64,000 nucleotides of DNA from Novosphingobium aquimarinum (GCF_009746585.1 NZ_WRPO01000003.1:124001-188000); one strand, 5' to 3'; positions 38,658 through 48,141 are shown, numbered from the stretch's first letter. The notes: generated by a model from the sequence alone, not told the origin. Made by a program: numbers and translations.

Positions 38658-39916
38658 GCCGGGGCGCTTCGGCCCATATCGTCCGTTCGCGCCGCTACGT
38701 TCTCGCGGCGGCCGGGCCGATCCTGGTTTCGGTCGCCCATTTTTGCGTGTCATTCTCGATGCTGCGGCTCGAGGATCCGCACAGCTTCGGCACCTTTACT
38801 ATCCTGTTTGCCGCCGCGATGTTCACTGGATCGCTGTCGAGCGCGCTGTTCGGCGCGCCCGTGCAGACATTGCAGGACACCGATCCGCAGGCCCGCACCG
38901 CCACCACCGATGCCATCAGTTCGGCTGCCGTCGCCGCTGCCATCCTGGCCATTCCGCTGTTCGCGCTGTTGGCCATGGCGCTCGACTTCGAAGGCGCTCC
39001 TGCCTTATTCTACGCGGTGTTCGTGGCGTTCACGATCCTGCGGCAGTACGGGCGCGCCTGGACGTACTCGGTGGCGCGACCGCGGCACGTCGCTGCATCG
39101 GACGCATCCTATGCGGTGATCGTCCTGCTGTCGTTGGCAACGGCCGTCTTCATCCTGAATGTGCGACCGGTCCATGCGACGTTTGCCGCGCTGGCGCTGG
39201 CGGGGCTGGCCGCGCTGGCGGGATTGGGACGCGGCTATCGGACCCTGCTCGCCCGGGCCCGACCCAGCCGGCTGCGGCGTTTCAAGCGGACATGGGATGG
39301 CCAGTCACGCTGGTCGCTTGCCGCGGTGGCAGCCGCAGAAGCCGCGGCGAACGCGCATATCTATCTGCTCACCGCCTTCATCGGCGCCGCAGCCGTCGCG
39401 CCGATCGCCGCCAGTGCGCTGCTCGTGCGACCGATGCTGGTGGTTCAGGGTGCCCTGATCGAATACGAGCGGCCGCAGTTCGTGCGGCATCTCCATTCCA
39501 GGCAGCCCGACGCTCTCGATCGGACGATTCACTGGATGCGCATGGCGCTGTTTTTGGTGTGGTTTGGGACGGTTGCGGCCGGGGCTGCGATCCTGATGAT
39601 CCGGCCGGGCCTGGTCTTCCCCGCCGACTACGATCTCGGCACGTTAAGGCTAGCCGCGGTTCTTTGGGCGCTGTTACAATTTGTCATCCTGGCGCAAGTC
39701 CCTGAAATCGTTGTTATGCAAGCAGGAAACGAGTATCAGTTTCTGGCGCGTGCAAATGTGTGGGCCGGCATTATTAACTTAGCTGGCGTGATAGCGATCA
39801 TCTTGGCGGGGTTGCCGGTCTGGACCATTGCAGCGCTCATTCCGGGCTGGTTGATGACTATGGTCGTGATCCGGCTAAAACTAAAACGCGTGAGAACGAG
39901 AACATTCGCCCGCTAA
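38654..39916 (+). CDS. Polysaccharide flippase-like (Wzx/MATE-fold) membrane protein
   Basis: 420 aa with about 12 TM helices and the low-conservation pattern of Wzx-type exporters (LAAAGPILVSVAHFCVSFSMLRL at the N-terminus). GTG start overlaps the methyltransferase stop (GTGA) and its stop overlaps the next methyltransferase (TAATG). Flanked by two methyltransferases, it is a reasonable flippase for a decorated lipid-linked glycan, but sequence alone cannot prove it. GC and codon use fall toward its 3' end. Confidence 0.75.
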   Translation: MSRGASAHIVRSRRYVLAAAGPILVSVAHFCVSFSMLRLEDPHSFGTFTILFAAAMFTGSLSSALFGAPVQTLQDTDPQARTATTDAISSAAVAAAILAIPLFALLAMALDFEGAPALFYAVFVAFTILRQYGRAWTYSVARPRHVAASDASYAVIVLLSLATAVFILNVRPVHATFAALALAGLAALAGLGRGYRTLLARARPSRLRRFKRTWDGQSRWSLAAVAAAEAAANAHIYLLTAFIGAAAVAPIAASALLVRPMLVVQGALIEYERPQFVRHLHSRQPDALDRTIHWMRMALFLVWFGTVAAGAAILMIRPGLVFPADYDLGTLRLAAVLWALLQFVILAQVPEIVVMQAGNEYQFLARANVWAGIINLAGVIAIILAGLPVWTIAALIPGWLMTMVVIRLKLKRVRTRTFAR

Positions 39917-40959
39917 TGAATTTGAGAGATGCCACCAGACCCCTTACCGCATCGTCGAATAAGAAAGATGCGCCGCTCGCTTCGATGTTCGTGGCGAGAC
40001 ACACCTGCCCGGTTTGCGGGGCCGCTGATTGCGAGCAGATCTATCGCTGCTCGTATCAGGACGATCCCGTCAAGTCGCTGGTCTCTTCGAATTACGCGGA
40101 GCAAGGCGTCGTGGACTGGTCCTTGCTGGCAGACGCGGAATTTGAAGTTCACCATTGCCCGCGGTGTGACCTGATCTACCAAAGCAACGTTCCGGGCGAT
40201 GCGCTTCTCGAGGAAATCTATACCCGGATGATTAGCTCGGAGGCGCTCGAGCAATACGAACGAAGTCTGCTTACGCTGGATAACTTCCAACGTATTTCGG
40301 GCGAGTTTGCGACGATCTTTCACCACATGAACAAGCCGATCCACGCCATTCGCGTGCTCGACTACGGTATGGGAATGGGGCGTTGGGCGCGTGTCGCGCG
40401 CGGGATGGGCGCCGAGGTCTACGCGACTGAAATCGGCGACGACAAATACACGCTGGGCCGCGCCCTCGGCATCAAGATGCTCGAGGACGAGGAAGTTGAC
40501 GGAAACACCTTCGATCTCGTCCATACCGAGCAGGTCTGCGAGCATCTCGTCCACCCTGGCCGCGATTTTGCGCGCCTGGCAAAAACGCTGGCGCCCGGTG
40601 GTTTGTTCAAGGTCGCGGTTCCCTATCGCGGCAATCTGGAAAGCATCTTGCGGGCCGGCAAGCTGTCCGATCGCGCCTTGTTCGCAACCGCTGGCGCGCG
40701 CGATATTCCGGGCGATGCCGAAGCGAGCGGCGCGATCCAGCCGCTCGAACATCTCAACGCCTACAGCGCCAAGACCATCGACTGGCTGGCCCGCGACAAC
40801 GGCCTCGAGATCGTGGCCCAAGTTCGCCGCCGCAGCGTCGCGATCGACACCGACAGCATCAAAGGCATGGCAAGCGGGGTCAAAAGGCTCGGCGTCGAGT
40901 TGACCAAAGCGGCAATTCGCTTGCGGATCGGATATTATCTTCTGCGCAAGCCGCGCTGA
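39916..40959 (+). CDS. Class I methyltransferase with N-terminal zinc-binding domain
   Basis: 347 aa. N-terminal Cys pairs (CPVCGAADC, residues about 31-39, and CPRCDLIYQ, about 80-88) form a zinc-binding domain as in C-methyltransferase-like sugar enzymes. The SAM-binding motif is LDYGMGMGRWARVARGMGAEVYATEI, followed by TEQVCEHLVHPGRDFARLAKTLAPGG. Last gene of a three-gene plus-strand operon (methyltransferase-flippase-methyltransferase). Acceptor unknown. Confidence 0.82.
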   Translation: MNLRDATRPLTASSNKKDAPLASMFVARHTCPVCGAADCEQIYRCSYQDDPVKSLVSSNYAEQGVVDWSLLADAEFEVHHCPRCDLIYQSNVPGDALLEEIYTRMISSEALEQYERSLLTLDNFQRISGEFATIFHHMNKPIHAIRVLDYGMGMGRWARVARGMGAEVYATEIGDDKYTLGRALGIKMLEDEEVDGNTFDLVHTEQVCEHLVHPGRDFARLAKTLAPGGLFKVAVPYRGNLESILRAGKLSDRALFATAGARDIPGDAEASGAIQPLEHLNAYSAKTIDWLARDNGLEIVAQVRRRSVAIDTDSIKGMASGVKRLGVELTKAAIRLRIGYYLLRKPR

Positions 40960-40961
40960 GA

Positions 40962-41723
40962 TCAGCCGCTTTCGCCGCGTACCGTCAGAATATCGACGTC
41001 GGTCCCGTCGAAACAGGCCGCGCTGAGCACACCGCTGCGATAGGCCCCGGTATCGAGGCCGATGCGGTTTTCGCGGATCTCCACTGTTTCAGTGATCGTA
41101 TGACCGTGCACGACGACCCCGCCATGCCAGCGCTCGTCATCCATGAAACCCTCGCGCGCCCACAGCAGATCGCGGCGGTGCTGCCGCGCCAGGGCTACGC
41201 CCGGCTTGATGCCGGCATGACAGAAGAAATAGTCGCCCGACTGGTACATGAGCGGCCAGGCGTGCATCCACTCGACCCAGTCGCGCGGAACGGCTTTCTG
41301 CAGATCCAGCACGAAAGGCAGCGCATCTTCGCCCGGCTTGAGGGGTTCGAGACCGAAGCTTGCCACCGTTTCTGCCCCGCCGACAGTCATCCAGCCGCGC
41401 AATTCGGCTTCATCGCCGCGCAAAGAGCGCAGCAGCATTTCCTCGTGATTGCCCAGCAAGGTCAGCAAGTTGGGCATTTGCCGCTGGCGATCGAACAGGA
41501 GCTGCAAGGCGTCGCGCGAATTCGGACCGCGATCGACGATGTCGCCGATCATGATGATCTGCGTGCGGGCTTCGTCCAACTCGTCCTCGCGCCGCTCGAT
41601 TGCGTCGAACATCATCTGCATCAGGTCGGGCCGCCCGTGCACGTCGCCAATCGCATAGATCCGCGTGCCAGGCGCCGTGCGCGGTGCAGACCGCGCCTTC
41701 TTGAAAAACCCCAAAAAACTCAA
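40962..41723 (-). CDS. PPP-type metallophosphoesterase (copy 1)
   Basis: 253 aa of the serine/threonine-phosphatase-like (Ppp) family: GDVHGR, GDIVDRGPNS, GNHEE, and late His residues in HAGIK and VHGHT, all metal or phosphate ligands. A second homologue lies at 57067-57909 in the exopolysaccharide locus. Both share the C-terminal IGLDTGAYRSGVL segment. Could act on protein phosphate or on lipid/nucleotide phosphates; the glycan context is suggestive only. Confidence 0.88.
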   Translation of the reverse strand: MSFLGFFKKARSAPRTAPGTRIYAIGDVHGRPDLMQMMFDAIERREDELDEARTQIIMIGDIVDRGPNSRDALQLLFDRQRQMPNLLTLLGNHEEMLLRSLRGDEAELRGWMTVGGAETVASFGLEPLKPGEDALPFVLDLQKAVPRDWVEWMHAWPLMYQSGDYFFCHAGIKPGVALARQHRRDLLWAREGFMDDERWHGGVVVHGHTITETVEIRENRIGLDTGAYRSGVLSAACFDGTDVDILTVRGESG

Positions 41724-41855
41724 AACCGGTTTCCCGCTGCGTGGAACATCAAATGCTTGGCCTTAAACCTTACTGCGAAACGCCTCGCACAGTCTATTGA
41801 TCCGATGAGATACCAAGGGGCAAGCAAGCTGGCTCGACCGCAGCCGCCGCCCTGC

Positions 41856-42206
41856 CTAATTGCGCGGTGCCGGATCGACGAAGACGAACGAGCGGAAGCC
41901 CTTCTTCTCCAGATCCAGCACGATCCTGGTCAGGCACTTGCGATCCGCACCGCGTGGCTCTTCCACCCGCAACGGGCGATCCTTCGGCCAACCGCTGCCG
42001 AGCTTGGCCAGATCCCTGTTGTTCACCAGCATGCCGGCGCGCTTGACGCGGCACTTGCCCGCCACCGCGACGACCACGATGTCCGCCTTTGGCGGCTCCG
42101 CCTCAGCGCGGTCCGCCTCGCCCAGCGCCGGAACCGCGCCCAGCAGACACGCGATCGAGATGCTCGCCCCCACCAGACGGCACCGGCACGATCGCCCATC
42201 AAGCAT
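41856..42206 (-). CDS. Small secreted protein of unknown function
   Basis: 116 aa. N-terminal hydrophobic stretch (VGASISIACLLGAVPALG) fits a signal peptide, followed by a small domain with two Cys (VAGKCRVKR; DRKCLTRIV) that could form a disulphide. It overlaps the upstream GT2 stop by 8 nt, suggesting co-translation. No family recognised. Confidence 0.55.
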   Translation of the reverse strand: MLDGRSCRCRLVGASISIACLLGAVPALGEADRAEAEPPKADIVVVAVAGKCRVKRAGMLVNNRDLAKLGSGWPKDRPLRVEEPRGADRKCLTRIVLDLEKKGFRSFVFVDPAPRN

Positions 42207-43173
42207 TGGGCACGCTCTTGCGACCGGCCAGCCCGCGCAGGGCCCGGCGCAGCCGGTGCGGCGTCGCGACGATCATCGCGAAGGCGAAGATCTGCCGTGC
42301 GGTCGGCCGTCCCTTGGCAAAGGCTGCGCGAGTCAGTTCGAGATAAGCGCGGGGCTGCTTGGTCCAGGATACGGCCTGGGTGACGACGGTGAGGCAAAAG
42401 CCCGCGTAGGCCCGCGGCGTCATCACACCCGACATGCTGTTCGCCCATTCGAGCGAGCGCTGCCAGGTATAGGTCTTGCTCAACGAGGGCGCGTTGGTGG
42501 GCACATAATAGTTCACCAAAGGCTCGGGCACGATCACGAATTCGCAGCCGTGTTCCTTCACGGCGCGGATCGCCAGTTCCCATTCCTCGTGCTGTTTGGT
42601 GTCCTTGAAGCGGAGATGATCGAACAGCACCCGCGGCAGCATCAGCGCCGAGGTCTGCAGCATGCCCTCCCCGCCGCGCGCCCAGCTGTGCCGATCGAAC
42701 AGCCATTCGTCGATGGGCTCGCTGCCCTTATAAAGCCGCGCCGGCTTCACGAGATCGCCGTCGGGCGAAATGCAGCGAAACAGCGTCATCAACAGCGCCG
42801 GTCGTCCCGTCGGAGCGAGCGCCAGTTGCCGTTCGAGCTTGGTCGGCAGCCAATCGTCGTCGTCGTCGAGAAAGGCGACCCACTCGCCGCGGGCGGCCAG
42901 CGCCCCGGTATCGCGCGCCGGGCCCGCCCCTTGCTGGACCTCGTGGACGATGTAGCGGAAGCGCGGATCCTCGATCTTCGCCAGCGCTGCTTCGGTCGCC
43001 GGATCGTCGCCGTCGATCACGACGATGACTTCGAGATTGCTGTGGGTCTGCGCGAACACGCTGCGAATGGCGCGCTGCACCAGTTCGGCGCGCGCGAATG
43101 TCGGAATCACCACGCTGACGAGCGACGAGGCCGCAGGCGGGGCTTCCCCTTGCGGAGCGCGGTCTGCCGTCAT
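42199..43173 (-). CDS. Family 2 glycosyltransferase
   Basis: 324 aa. GT-A start VSVVIPTFARAELVQRAIRSVFAQTHSNLEVIVVIDG and metal motif VAFLDDDDDWLPTKLERQL; acceptor-side segment KQHEEWELAIRAVKEHG. No TM helices, so it is a cytosolic or membrane-peripheral enzyme adding a sugar during glycan assembly. Directly after the UDP-glucuronate decarboxylase gene (1-nt gap), making xylose or a related sugar a possible donor (inference). Confidence 0.9.
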   Translation of the reverse strand: MTADRAPQGEAPPAASSLVSVVIPTFARAELVQRAIRSVFAQTHSNLEVIVVIDGDDPATEAALAKIEDPRFRYIVHEVQQGAGPARDTGALAARGEWVAFLDDDDDWLPTKLERQLALAPTGRPALLMTLFRCISPDGDLVKPARLYKGSEPIDEWLFDRHSWARGGEGMLQTSALMLPRVLFDHLRFKDTKQHEEWELAIRAVKEHGCEFVIVPEPLVNYYVPTNAPSLSKTYTWQRSLEWANSMSGVMTPRAYAGFCLTVVTQAVSWTKQPRAYLELTRAAFAKGRPTARQIFAFAMIVATPHRLRRALRGLAGRKSVPNA

Positions 43174-43174
43174 G

Positions 43175-44176
43175 CTAGCGATCGCTCAGCAGCCGATCGA
43201 AATAGGCCACCGTTTCCTTCAATCCCTCACGCAAGGCCACTTTTGGAGTCCAGCCGAGCCGATCTTTCGCCAGCGAAATATCCGGCTGGCGCTGGCGGGG
43301 ATCGTCCTGCGGCAAGGGCATGTGCTGCAGCTTCGACTTCGATCCGGTCAGTTCGAGGACTTCGTGCGCAAGTTCGCTCATGGTAAATTCGGCCGGATTG
43401 CCGAGATTGCAGGGGCCGGTGAAATCACTTGGCGTGTCCATCATCGCGAGCATGCCCGCGACGAGATCCGAATAATAGCAGAACGAGCGCGTCTGCGATC
43501 CATCGCCGTAGATCGTCAGGGGTTCGCCGGTGAGGGCCTGTACGATGAAGTTCGACACGACACGGCCGTCGGCGGCATCCATGCGCGGGCCGTAGGTATT
43601 GAAGATGCGCAGGATCTTGATGTCGAGCCGGTGCTGGCGGTGATAATCCATGAACAGCGTCTCGGCACTGCGCTTGCCTTCGTCGTAACACGAACGCGGC
43701 CCGATCGGATTGACGTGGCCCCAGTAATTCTCCGTCTGCGGATGGATTTGCGGATCGCCGTAGACTTCCGAGGTCGAAGCCTGGAGCACGCGGATGCGCA
43801 GGCGCTTTGCCAGACCCAGCACGTTGATCGCCCCGACCACGCTGGTCTTGATCGTCTGCACCGGATCGTTCTGATAGTGGATCGGCGAGGCGGGGCAGGC
43901 GAGATTGAAGATCTCGTCCACTTCGACGTAGAGCGGAAAGGTGATGTCATGGCGCATCAGCTCGAAGCTGGGATGTCCAAGCAGATGGCTGATGTTGCGC
44001 CGCGCGCCGGTGTAGAAATTGTCGACGCACAGCACTTCGTGGCCGCGTTCGATCAGGGCATCGCACAAGTGCGAGCCAATGAAGCCGGCGCCCCCCGTCA
44101 CCAGCACGCGCTTCGGCGCATATCCCGCGCCAGCATGGCTCACGAACTCTTCTCCCTCAACTGAAGTCCGCCCCAT
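43175..44176 (-). CDS. UDP-glucuronate decarboxylase (UDP-xylose synthase)
   Basis: 333-aa extended SDR. Rossmann motif [23 protein letters not shown], catalytic Ser/Thr in [10 protein letters not shown], and Y-x3-K in [11 protein letters not shown]. The stretch [20 protein letters not shown] is diagnostic for UXS, which converts UDP-glucuronate to UDP-xylose. ATG at 44176 has AAGG at good spacing; an in-frame start at 44311 adds 45 residues without family similarity. Supplies a nucleotide sugar for the adjacent glycan genes. Confidence 0.93.
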   Translation of the reverse strand: MGRTSVEGEEFVSHAGAGYAPKRVLVTGGAGFIGSHLCDALIERGHEVLCVDNFYTGARRNISHLLGHPSFELMRHDITFPLYVEVDEIFNLACPASPIHYQNDPVQTIKTSVVGAINVLGLAKRLRIRVLQASTSEVYGDPQIHPQTENYWGHVNPIGPRSCYDEGKRSAETLFMDYHRQHRLDIKILRIFNTYGPRMDAADGRVVSNFIVQALTGEPLTIYGDGSQTRSFCYYSDLVAGMLAMMDTPSDFTGPCNLGNPAEFTMSELAHEVLELTGSKSKLQHMPLPQDDPRQRQPDISLAKDRLGWTPKVALREGLKETVAYFDRLLSDR

Positions 44177-44585
44177 GAACCTTAGCGCCCGATGCGCTGA
44201 AACCAGATGCTCCACTGGACGAGCCAAGACCTCGCCCGCACGATGAGCCGCGTGACGATAGGCAGCTAAACTGAGGAATTCTACCTGTAAAGCGGATGCC
44301 GCCCTTCGCAAGCTACCGGAAACCTACGATAAGTCTGCCGCAGCAACGGCGCTGGCGCTGGCGCGTTCACGATACTTGCAGGCGCACTCGCTATACCGTC
44401 GCCACGAGGTGACTCGACGATTGGCTCTCGCAGCATGCTGCAATGCAATGTAATGAGCCGCAACGCCTGACGAATTCTGACAGCGACAAGGTTGTGATTT
44501 TGAACGGATTATCGGCTATATTACAGCAAACCCGCGACGCACCGCGCGACTTCGTCCACTATGGCACGATAGTCGCTGCAAAGGC
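44177..44585. other. Divergent intergenic region
   Basis: 409 bp between the UDP-glucuronate decarboxylase gene and the Rap1a-like gene. It is AT-richer than the genes. A -10-like TATATT (44517-44522) about 64 bp before the Rap1a-like start has only a poorly spaced TTGTGA as possible -35 (19-bp spacer). No RNA gene or repeat seen. Confidence 0.4.
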
Positions 44586-45068
44586 GTGTCGCAATTGAGA
44601 TTGCTTCCGATTTGGGCGATTTGCCTGTTCGCGCTCGTTCTCGCGGGCCCGCAGGCCATGGCGCAACCCGCACCCGTGGCCGCCGGCGCGGTGCCGGAAG
44701 CGAGCACCGCGACGCCATCCACCGGCAATGACCTTTCGTTCGGTTACATGACCGCTGCCAAACTGGCCGAGCAATGCGCCGCGCCCTCCGGCTTCGCGAT
44801 GTCGTATTGCTTCGCCTATCTGGCGGGTGTTCGCGATACGACGAAGGCCTACGAGGTCTGGCTCGGTCAATCGGAGTTCTGCGCGCCGGCAACCGTGACG
44901 CAAGTGGAACTGCGCGACGTGTTCAACGCCTTCCTCGCCGCGAATCCCGATTATCGGTCCGGACAAGGCGCTTCGGTCACTATGGCCGCCTTCAAGGCCG
45001 CGTACCCTTGCGGCAGCACGTCCGGTAGGACCGCCCCGGCTGACAGCGAGACCGAAAAACGACGGTGA
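44586..45068 (+). CDS. Rap1a/Tai-like secreted protein
   Basis: 160 aa. Signal peptide (residues 1-26, ending AMAQ) then a Cys-containing small helical domain (AAKLAEQCAAPSGFAMSYCFAYLAGVRDT..FCAPATVTQVELRDVFNAFLAANP..AAFKAAYPC) with the pattern of Rap1a/Tai immunity proteins, which bind and inhibit peptidoglycan amidase effectors. GTG start. Its stop overlaps the GTG start of the cell-wall hydrolase gene (GTGA), so it was translationally coupled with a wall enzyme, a suggestive partner for an inhibitor or chaperone. Confidence 0.72.
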   Translation: MSQLRLLPIWAICLFALVLAGPQAMAQPAPVAAGAVPEASTATPSTGNDLSFGYMTAAKLAEQCAAPSGFAMSYCFAYLAGVRDTTKAYEVWLGQSEFCAPATVTQVELRDVFNAFLAANPDYRSGQGASVTMAAFKAAYPCGSTSGRTAPADSETEKRR

Positions 45069-45569
45069 GCAGTGCCACGGCCCTTTTACTGAACAGCGAG
45101 TCGCATTCGCTGTCGGTTCCTGACCAGGACGGGAATGCGCGCCTGCAGCGCGTGATCTTGATGATCTCGCTGGTTGTCGGCGGGCTCGCACTCGCGTTCC
45201 TGGCTTCGAAAATCACGTTTGCCGCCTCGGAACGGCGGGCTTTATCCGGCGAACCGGAGGTCCGCGTCTATTTCGAAGCGCCGCCGTTCGATCCGGCCAA
45301 GTTGTCGGTGGCCGATCCTGACGCACTCGCGGAAGTCACGCCCGAAAAGGCGGTGGAGACCAACGCCTCTCGCCCCCTTTCGACATTGCCCAATCCGGCC
45401 GCGCGCTCGCTGATGGTCATGTCGGGCGACGCCACCGATTCCGCGCGATCGCTCGATTGCATGACGGCCGCGCTCTATTACGAAGCGGGCTTCGAATCCG
45501 AGGAAGGCCAGCGCGCGGTCGCCCAAGTCGTGCTCAATCGCCTGCGCCATCCGCTCTATCCGCACACCG
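45065..45569 (+). pseudogene. Cell-wall hydrolase (SleB-type), 5' half, interrupted by the island
   Basis: Codes for an N-terminal TM anchor (about residues 28-49), a linker and the first part of a Hydrolase_2/SleB domain (MTAALYYEAGFESEEGQRAVAQVVLNRLRHPLYPHT). Just after HT the frame enters island sequence and ends at a stop at 45706. The missing second half is at 53707-54410. Joining the halves at the GCACACCG repeat gives 505 + 704 = 1209 nt, exactly 403 codons, and restores the wall-hydrolase motif (LYPHT-x-CGVVFQGS). The truncated product lacks most of the catalytic domain. Confidence 0.88.
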
Positions 45570-45577
45570 TACGCGGC
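45562..45577 (+). other. Putative attL
   Basis: GCACACCGTACGCGGC, matching the right-end GCACACCGAATGCGGC at 14 of 16 positions, with the first eight bases identical. It coincides with the point where the hydrolase frame is lost. The crossover is probably within GCACACCG. Not tRNA-associated, unusual but known for tyrosine-recombinase islands. Confidence 0.7.
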
Positions 45578-45656
45578 ATGCCGCACCATTATGGGAAAAA
45601 GTGCAGTAGAATCAGCGCGCGCGTTCAATGTGGCGCTTGGCAGATCGGTAGCTATC

Positions 45657-45674
45657 GATGGCTATTTGGTCCCC
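45657..45674 (+). repeat. 18-bp island-end repeat, copy 1
   Basis: GATGGCTATTTGGTCCCC, identical to the copy at 53531-53548 near the opposite end and differing at two positions from the copy at 45723-45740. It lies about 80 bp inside the left attachment site. Direct orientation at both ends suggests arm-type binding sites for the island recombinase (inference). Confidence 0.7.
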
Positions 45675-45716
45675 GCAAATTCGCAGAATTCCGGGACTTT
45701 GGGTGACAGTTCGGAT

Positions 45717-46904
45717 ATGAGCGATGGCCATATGGTCCCCATGCGAAGAAAAGCGGGCCGCAGGGCCTTTCTGGATGGCAATTTCGCACGCCGGAAGTTG
45801 CCGCTAAAAACGAACGAATATTGCATCTGGGATACCGAGCTGGCTGGCTTCGGATTGCGAGTTCGGCCCACCGGCAACTACTTCTGGTTCGTTCGGCTTA
45901 GGCATCGCGGCAAGCATCGCAGGATTACGCTTGGTAAAACTGACGAGCTCAATGCGGTTCTGGCGCGAGCGCAGGCGAGACGCCTGTTGGCAGAGGCCGC
46001 GCTAGACGGCCTGCCTAAGCGCGTGGTGGTCAAATCGACCCCGACGATGAACGATTTCGTCGCGACCCATTTCGATGATCTCGCAAGGGTCTGGAAGCCA
46101 TCAACCTCGAAGCGCAATGCAAATGCTTGGAGAATTGATTTGGCCGAGCACTTTGGCGAGGTCCTCGTTGCCGATGTCTCAAAGGCGGAGGTCGTGCGCT
46201 GGCGCGATGCATGCGCAGGCGAGAAGGAAGCGCGCTTCAATCGCGCGGTCCCGGTTCTGGCAGCATTGCTCAAATATGCCGAGGCGCTGCGGATGCGCCG
46301 CAAGGGATCAAACCCGTGTCGCGGAATGCCGCGCTACAAGCGGCAGGCGATGGAGCGCTATCTGACCCCGCGCGAATATGCACGTATTGGTGCAGAGTTG
46401 CGCGCCTGCGAGAATGAAGCCCCAGAGCAGGTCGCGATCATCCGGGTCCTGCTCTATACTGGAGCGCGCCGAAGCGAGATCGAGAAGCTGCGCTGGGACT
46501 GGGTAAAGCCGCCTCGCCTTGTGCTTCCTGACAGCAAGACCGGACCCAAGTTCATATGGCTCAACAGTCAGGCGCTCACGGTGCTCGAGGGGATTGAGCA
46601 AAGAAGAGACTGCCCATTTGTGTTTCCTGATCGTACCGGCACGAAACCCATCAATGTCGGCATGTGGTGGTCGAAGTTCCGCCGCCGTTGCGCGCTCCCC
46701 GATGTGCGCATTCACGATCTCCGGCACAGCTTCGCCTCGACCGCTATTATGGATGACGTGCCGCTGGCGACCATCGGCAAGTTGCTTGGGCACGTTTTGC
46801 CCGAGACCACAGCAAAGTATGCTCACCTGGCCGACGCGTTCGTAGCCGACGCCGCCCAGCGCGTGTCGGGTTCGCTCGCTTCAGCTATTGGCCTTCGAAT
46901 ATGA
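45717..46904 (+). CDS. Tyrosine recombinase (integrase 1)
   Basis: 395 aa from the ATG at 45717 (an ATG at 45741 is also possible; a longer open frame starts at 45591). N-terminal arm-binding-like domain (CIWDTELAGFGLRVRPTGNYFWFVRLRHRGKHRRITLGK), a core-binding helical domain, and a catalytic domain with all key residues: R in TGARRSEIEKLRW, K in LPDSKTGPKF, HDLRHSFAS, and LGH..AKYAHL with the nucleophile Tyr. It overlaps the second recombinase by ATGA. Should mediate integration/excision at the hydrolase site. Confidence 0.92.
   Translation: MSDGHMVPMRRKAGRRAFLDGNFARRKLPLKTNEYCIWDTELAGFGLRVRPTGNYFWFVRLRHRGKHRRITLGKTDELNAVLARAQARRLLAEAALDGLPKRVVVKSTPTMNDFVATHFDDLARVWKPSTSKRNANAWRIDLAEHFGEVLVADVSKAEVVRWRDACAGEKEARFNRAVPVLAALLKYAEALRMRRKGSNPCRGMPRYKRQAMERYLTPREYARIGAELRACENEAPEQVAIIRVLLYTGARRSEIEKLRWDWVKPPRLVLPDSKTGPKFIWLNSQALTVLEGIEQRRDCPFVFPDRTGTKPINVGMWWSKFRRRCALPDVRIHDLRHSFASTAIMDDVPLATIGKLLGHVLPETTAKYAHLADAFVADAAQRVSGSLASAIGLRI
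45723..45740 (+). repeat. 18-bp island-end repeat, copy 2
   Basis: GATGGCCATATGGTCCCC, 16 of 18 identical to the other copies, 66 bp after copy 1. It falls inside the first codons of the first recombinase (after the ATG at 45717), so recombinase binding here could also repress its own gene. Confidence 0.65.
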
Positions 46905-48097
46905 CTGCGCTCGCGCTCAGGCAGGTGGTCGAGGACGCGCTGGCAAAGGTCGGAGCCGATGTCAGCTTCATCCGGATTCCAAAGGGCAAGCCGCGCACCA
47001 CCACTTGGCTGGCAATCGAGCATGGATTCGGCATTCGTCATTACGCGTCGGGCAGGAACGTTTACATTGTGCAGACGCGGATGGGCGGGAAGCTGCGGAC
47101 GGTCACGCTTGGACCAGCGTCGGTCCTCACGCGCACGCAGGCAACGCAAGTGGCGCGGATGGTGCTCGCCCATGCGCGGATGGGAGAGAACCCGGCCACA
47201 AATCGCAGGCGGATACGCTCGGCTCCGCGCTACACCGATTTCCTCGACGAGATCTGGGAAAAGTGGGCGTCGCGCTGGTCTTCGAAAACCTACGACATCA
47301 ATAGCGGCTATCGCCGCTTGTACCTTCAGAATGCGTTTGCGGAGCTGTCTATCGACGAACTGAACGAGGAGCATGTCACGAGATGGTTTGCCGAGGTGAA
47401 CCGCCAGACCGGGCCGGGAGCGGCCAATATGGCGCTCGGTCTGCTCAGCCTGATGCTCAACAAGGCCGAAGCATGGGGCTACAGGCTGGAGAACACCAAT
47501 CCATGCCGTGTGGTGCGTATGAACCGCCGCCGCCAATGCGAGCGGTTTCTGACGCATGAGGAACTTGCGCGCCTTGGGTTGGTGCTAGCGCGAGCGCGCG
47601 ACGGCGATCACGCCATGCGTTCGTTGGCAGCCAAGGCGGCAACGCTGTTATTGCTCACCGGTTGCAGGCGTGGAGAAATACTCGGCCTGCATTGGCAGGA
47701 TATTCACGGAACCCGGATCAAGCTGCGCCACGGTAAGACCGGGCCTCGCATGGTCTGGCTGGGAAACGAGGCGCGGGCCATTATCGATACAATTCCGCGT
47801 TATGAGAAAATCCCATGGGTGTTCTGGAATACTCCTTACCGCCGACCCATGCGCGCCATAGACACTTTCTGGCGGCAATTCCGCGAACAGGCCGGACTGC
47901 CGTGCCTGCGCGTGCACGATCTACGGCACACATTCGCGAGCCACGCGGCGATGAACAAGGAAACGCTGCCAATGATTGGTCGGTTGCTGGGCCATGCTAG
48001 CGTTCAATCCACCGCGCGCTACGCCCATATGGACGACGAGCATGTGCTCGATGCGGCAGGAGAGATCGGGGCAGCAGTTGAGAAGATGATAGGATGA
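46901..48097 (+). CDS. Tyrosine recombinase (integrase 2)
   Basis: 398 aa. Same domain order as integrase 1 but clearly divergent in sequence: arm-like N-terminus (YASGRNVYIVQTRMGGKLRTVTLG), then R in TGCRRGEILGLHW, K in RHGKTGPRMVWL, HDLRHTFAS and LGHASVQSTARYAHM. All catalytic residues are present, so both proteins could be active. ATGA overlap with integrase 1 indicates coordinated production; they may act as a heteromer on non-identical core half-sites (inference). Confidence 0.92.
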   Translation: MTALALRQVVEDALAKVGADVSFIRIPKGKPRTTTWLAIEHGFGIRHYASGRNVYIVQTRMGGKLRTVTLGPASVLTRTQATQVARMVLAHARMGENPATNRRRIRSAPRYTDFLDEIWEKWASRWSSKTYDINSGYRRLYLQNAFAELSIDELNEEHVTRWFAEVNRQTGPGAANMALGLLSLMLNKAEAWGYRLENTNPCRVVRMNRRRQCERFLTHEELARLGLVLARARDGDHAMRSLAAKAATLLLLTGCRRGEILGLHWQDIHGTRIKLRHGKTGPRMVWLGNEARAIIDTIPRYEKIPWVFWNTPYRRPMRAIDTFWRQFREQAGLPCLRVHDLRHTFASHAAMNKETLPMIGRLLGHASVQSTARYAHMDDEHVLDAAGEIGAAVEKMIG

Positions 48098-48141
48098 TTG
48101 TGTTCCAAGCCAAATGACTGCTTTCGACCCAGGATCGGCCA

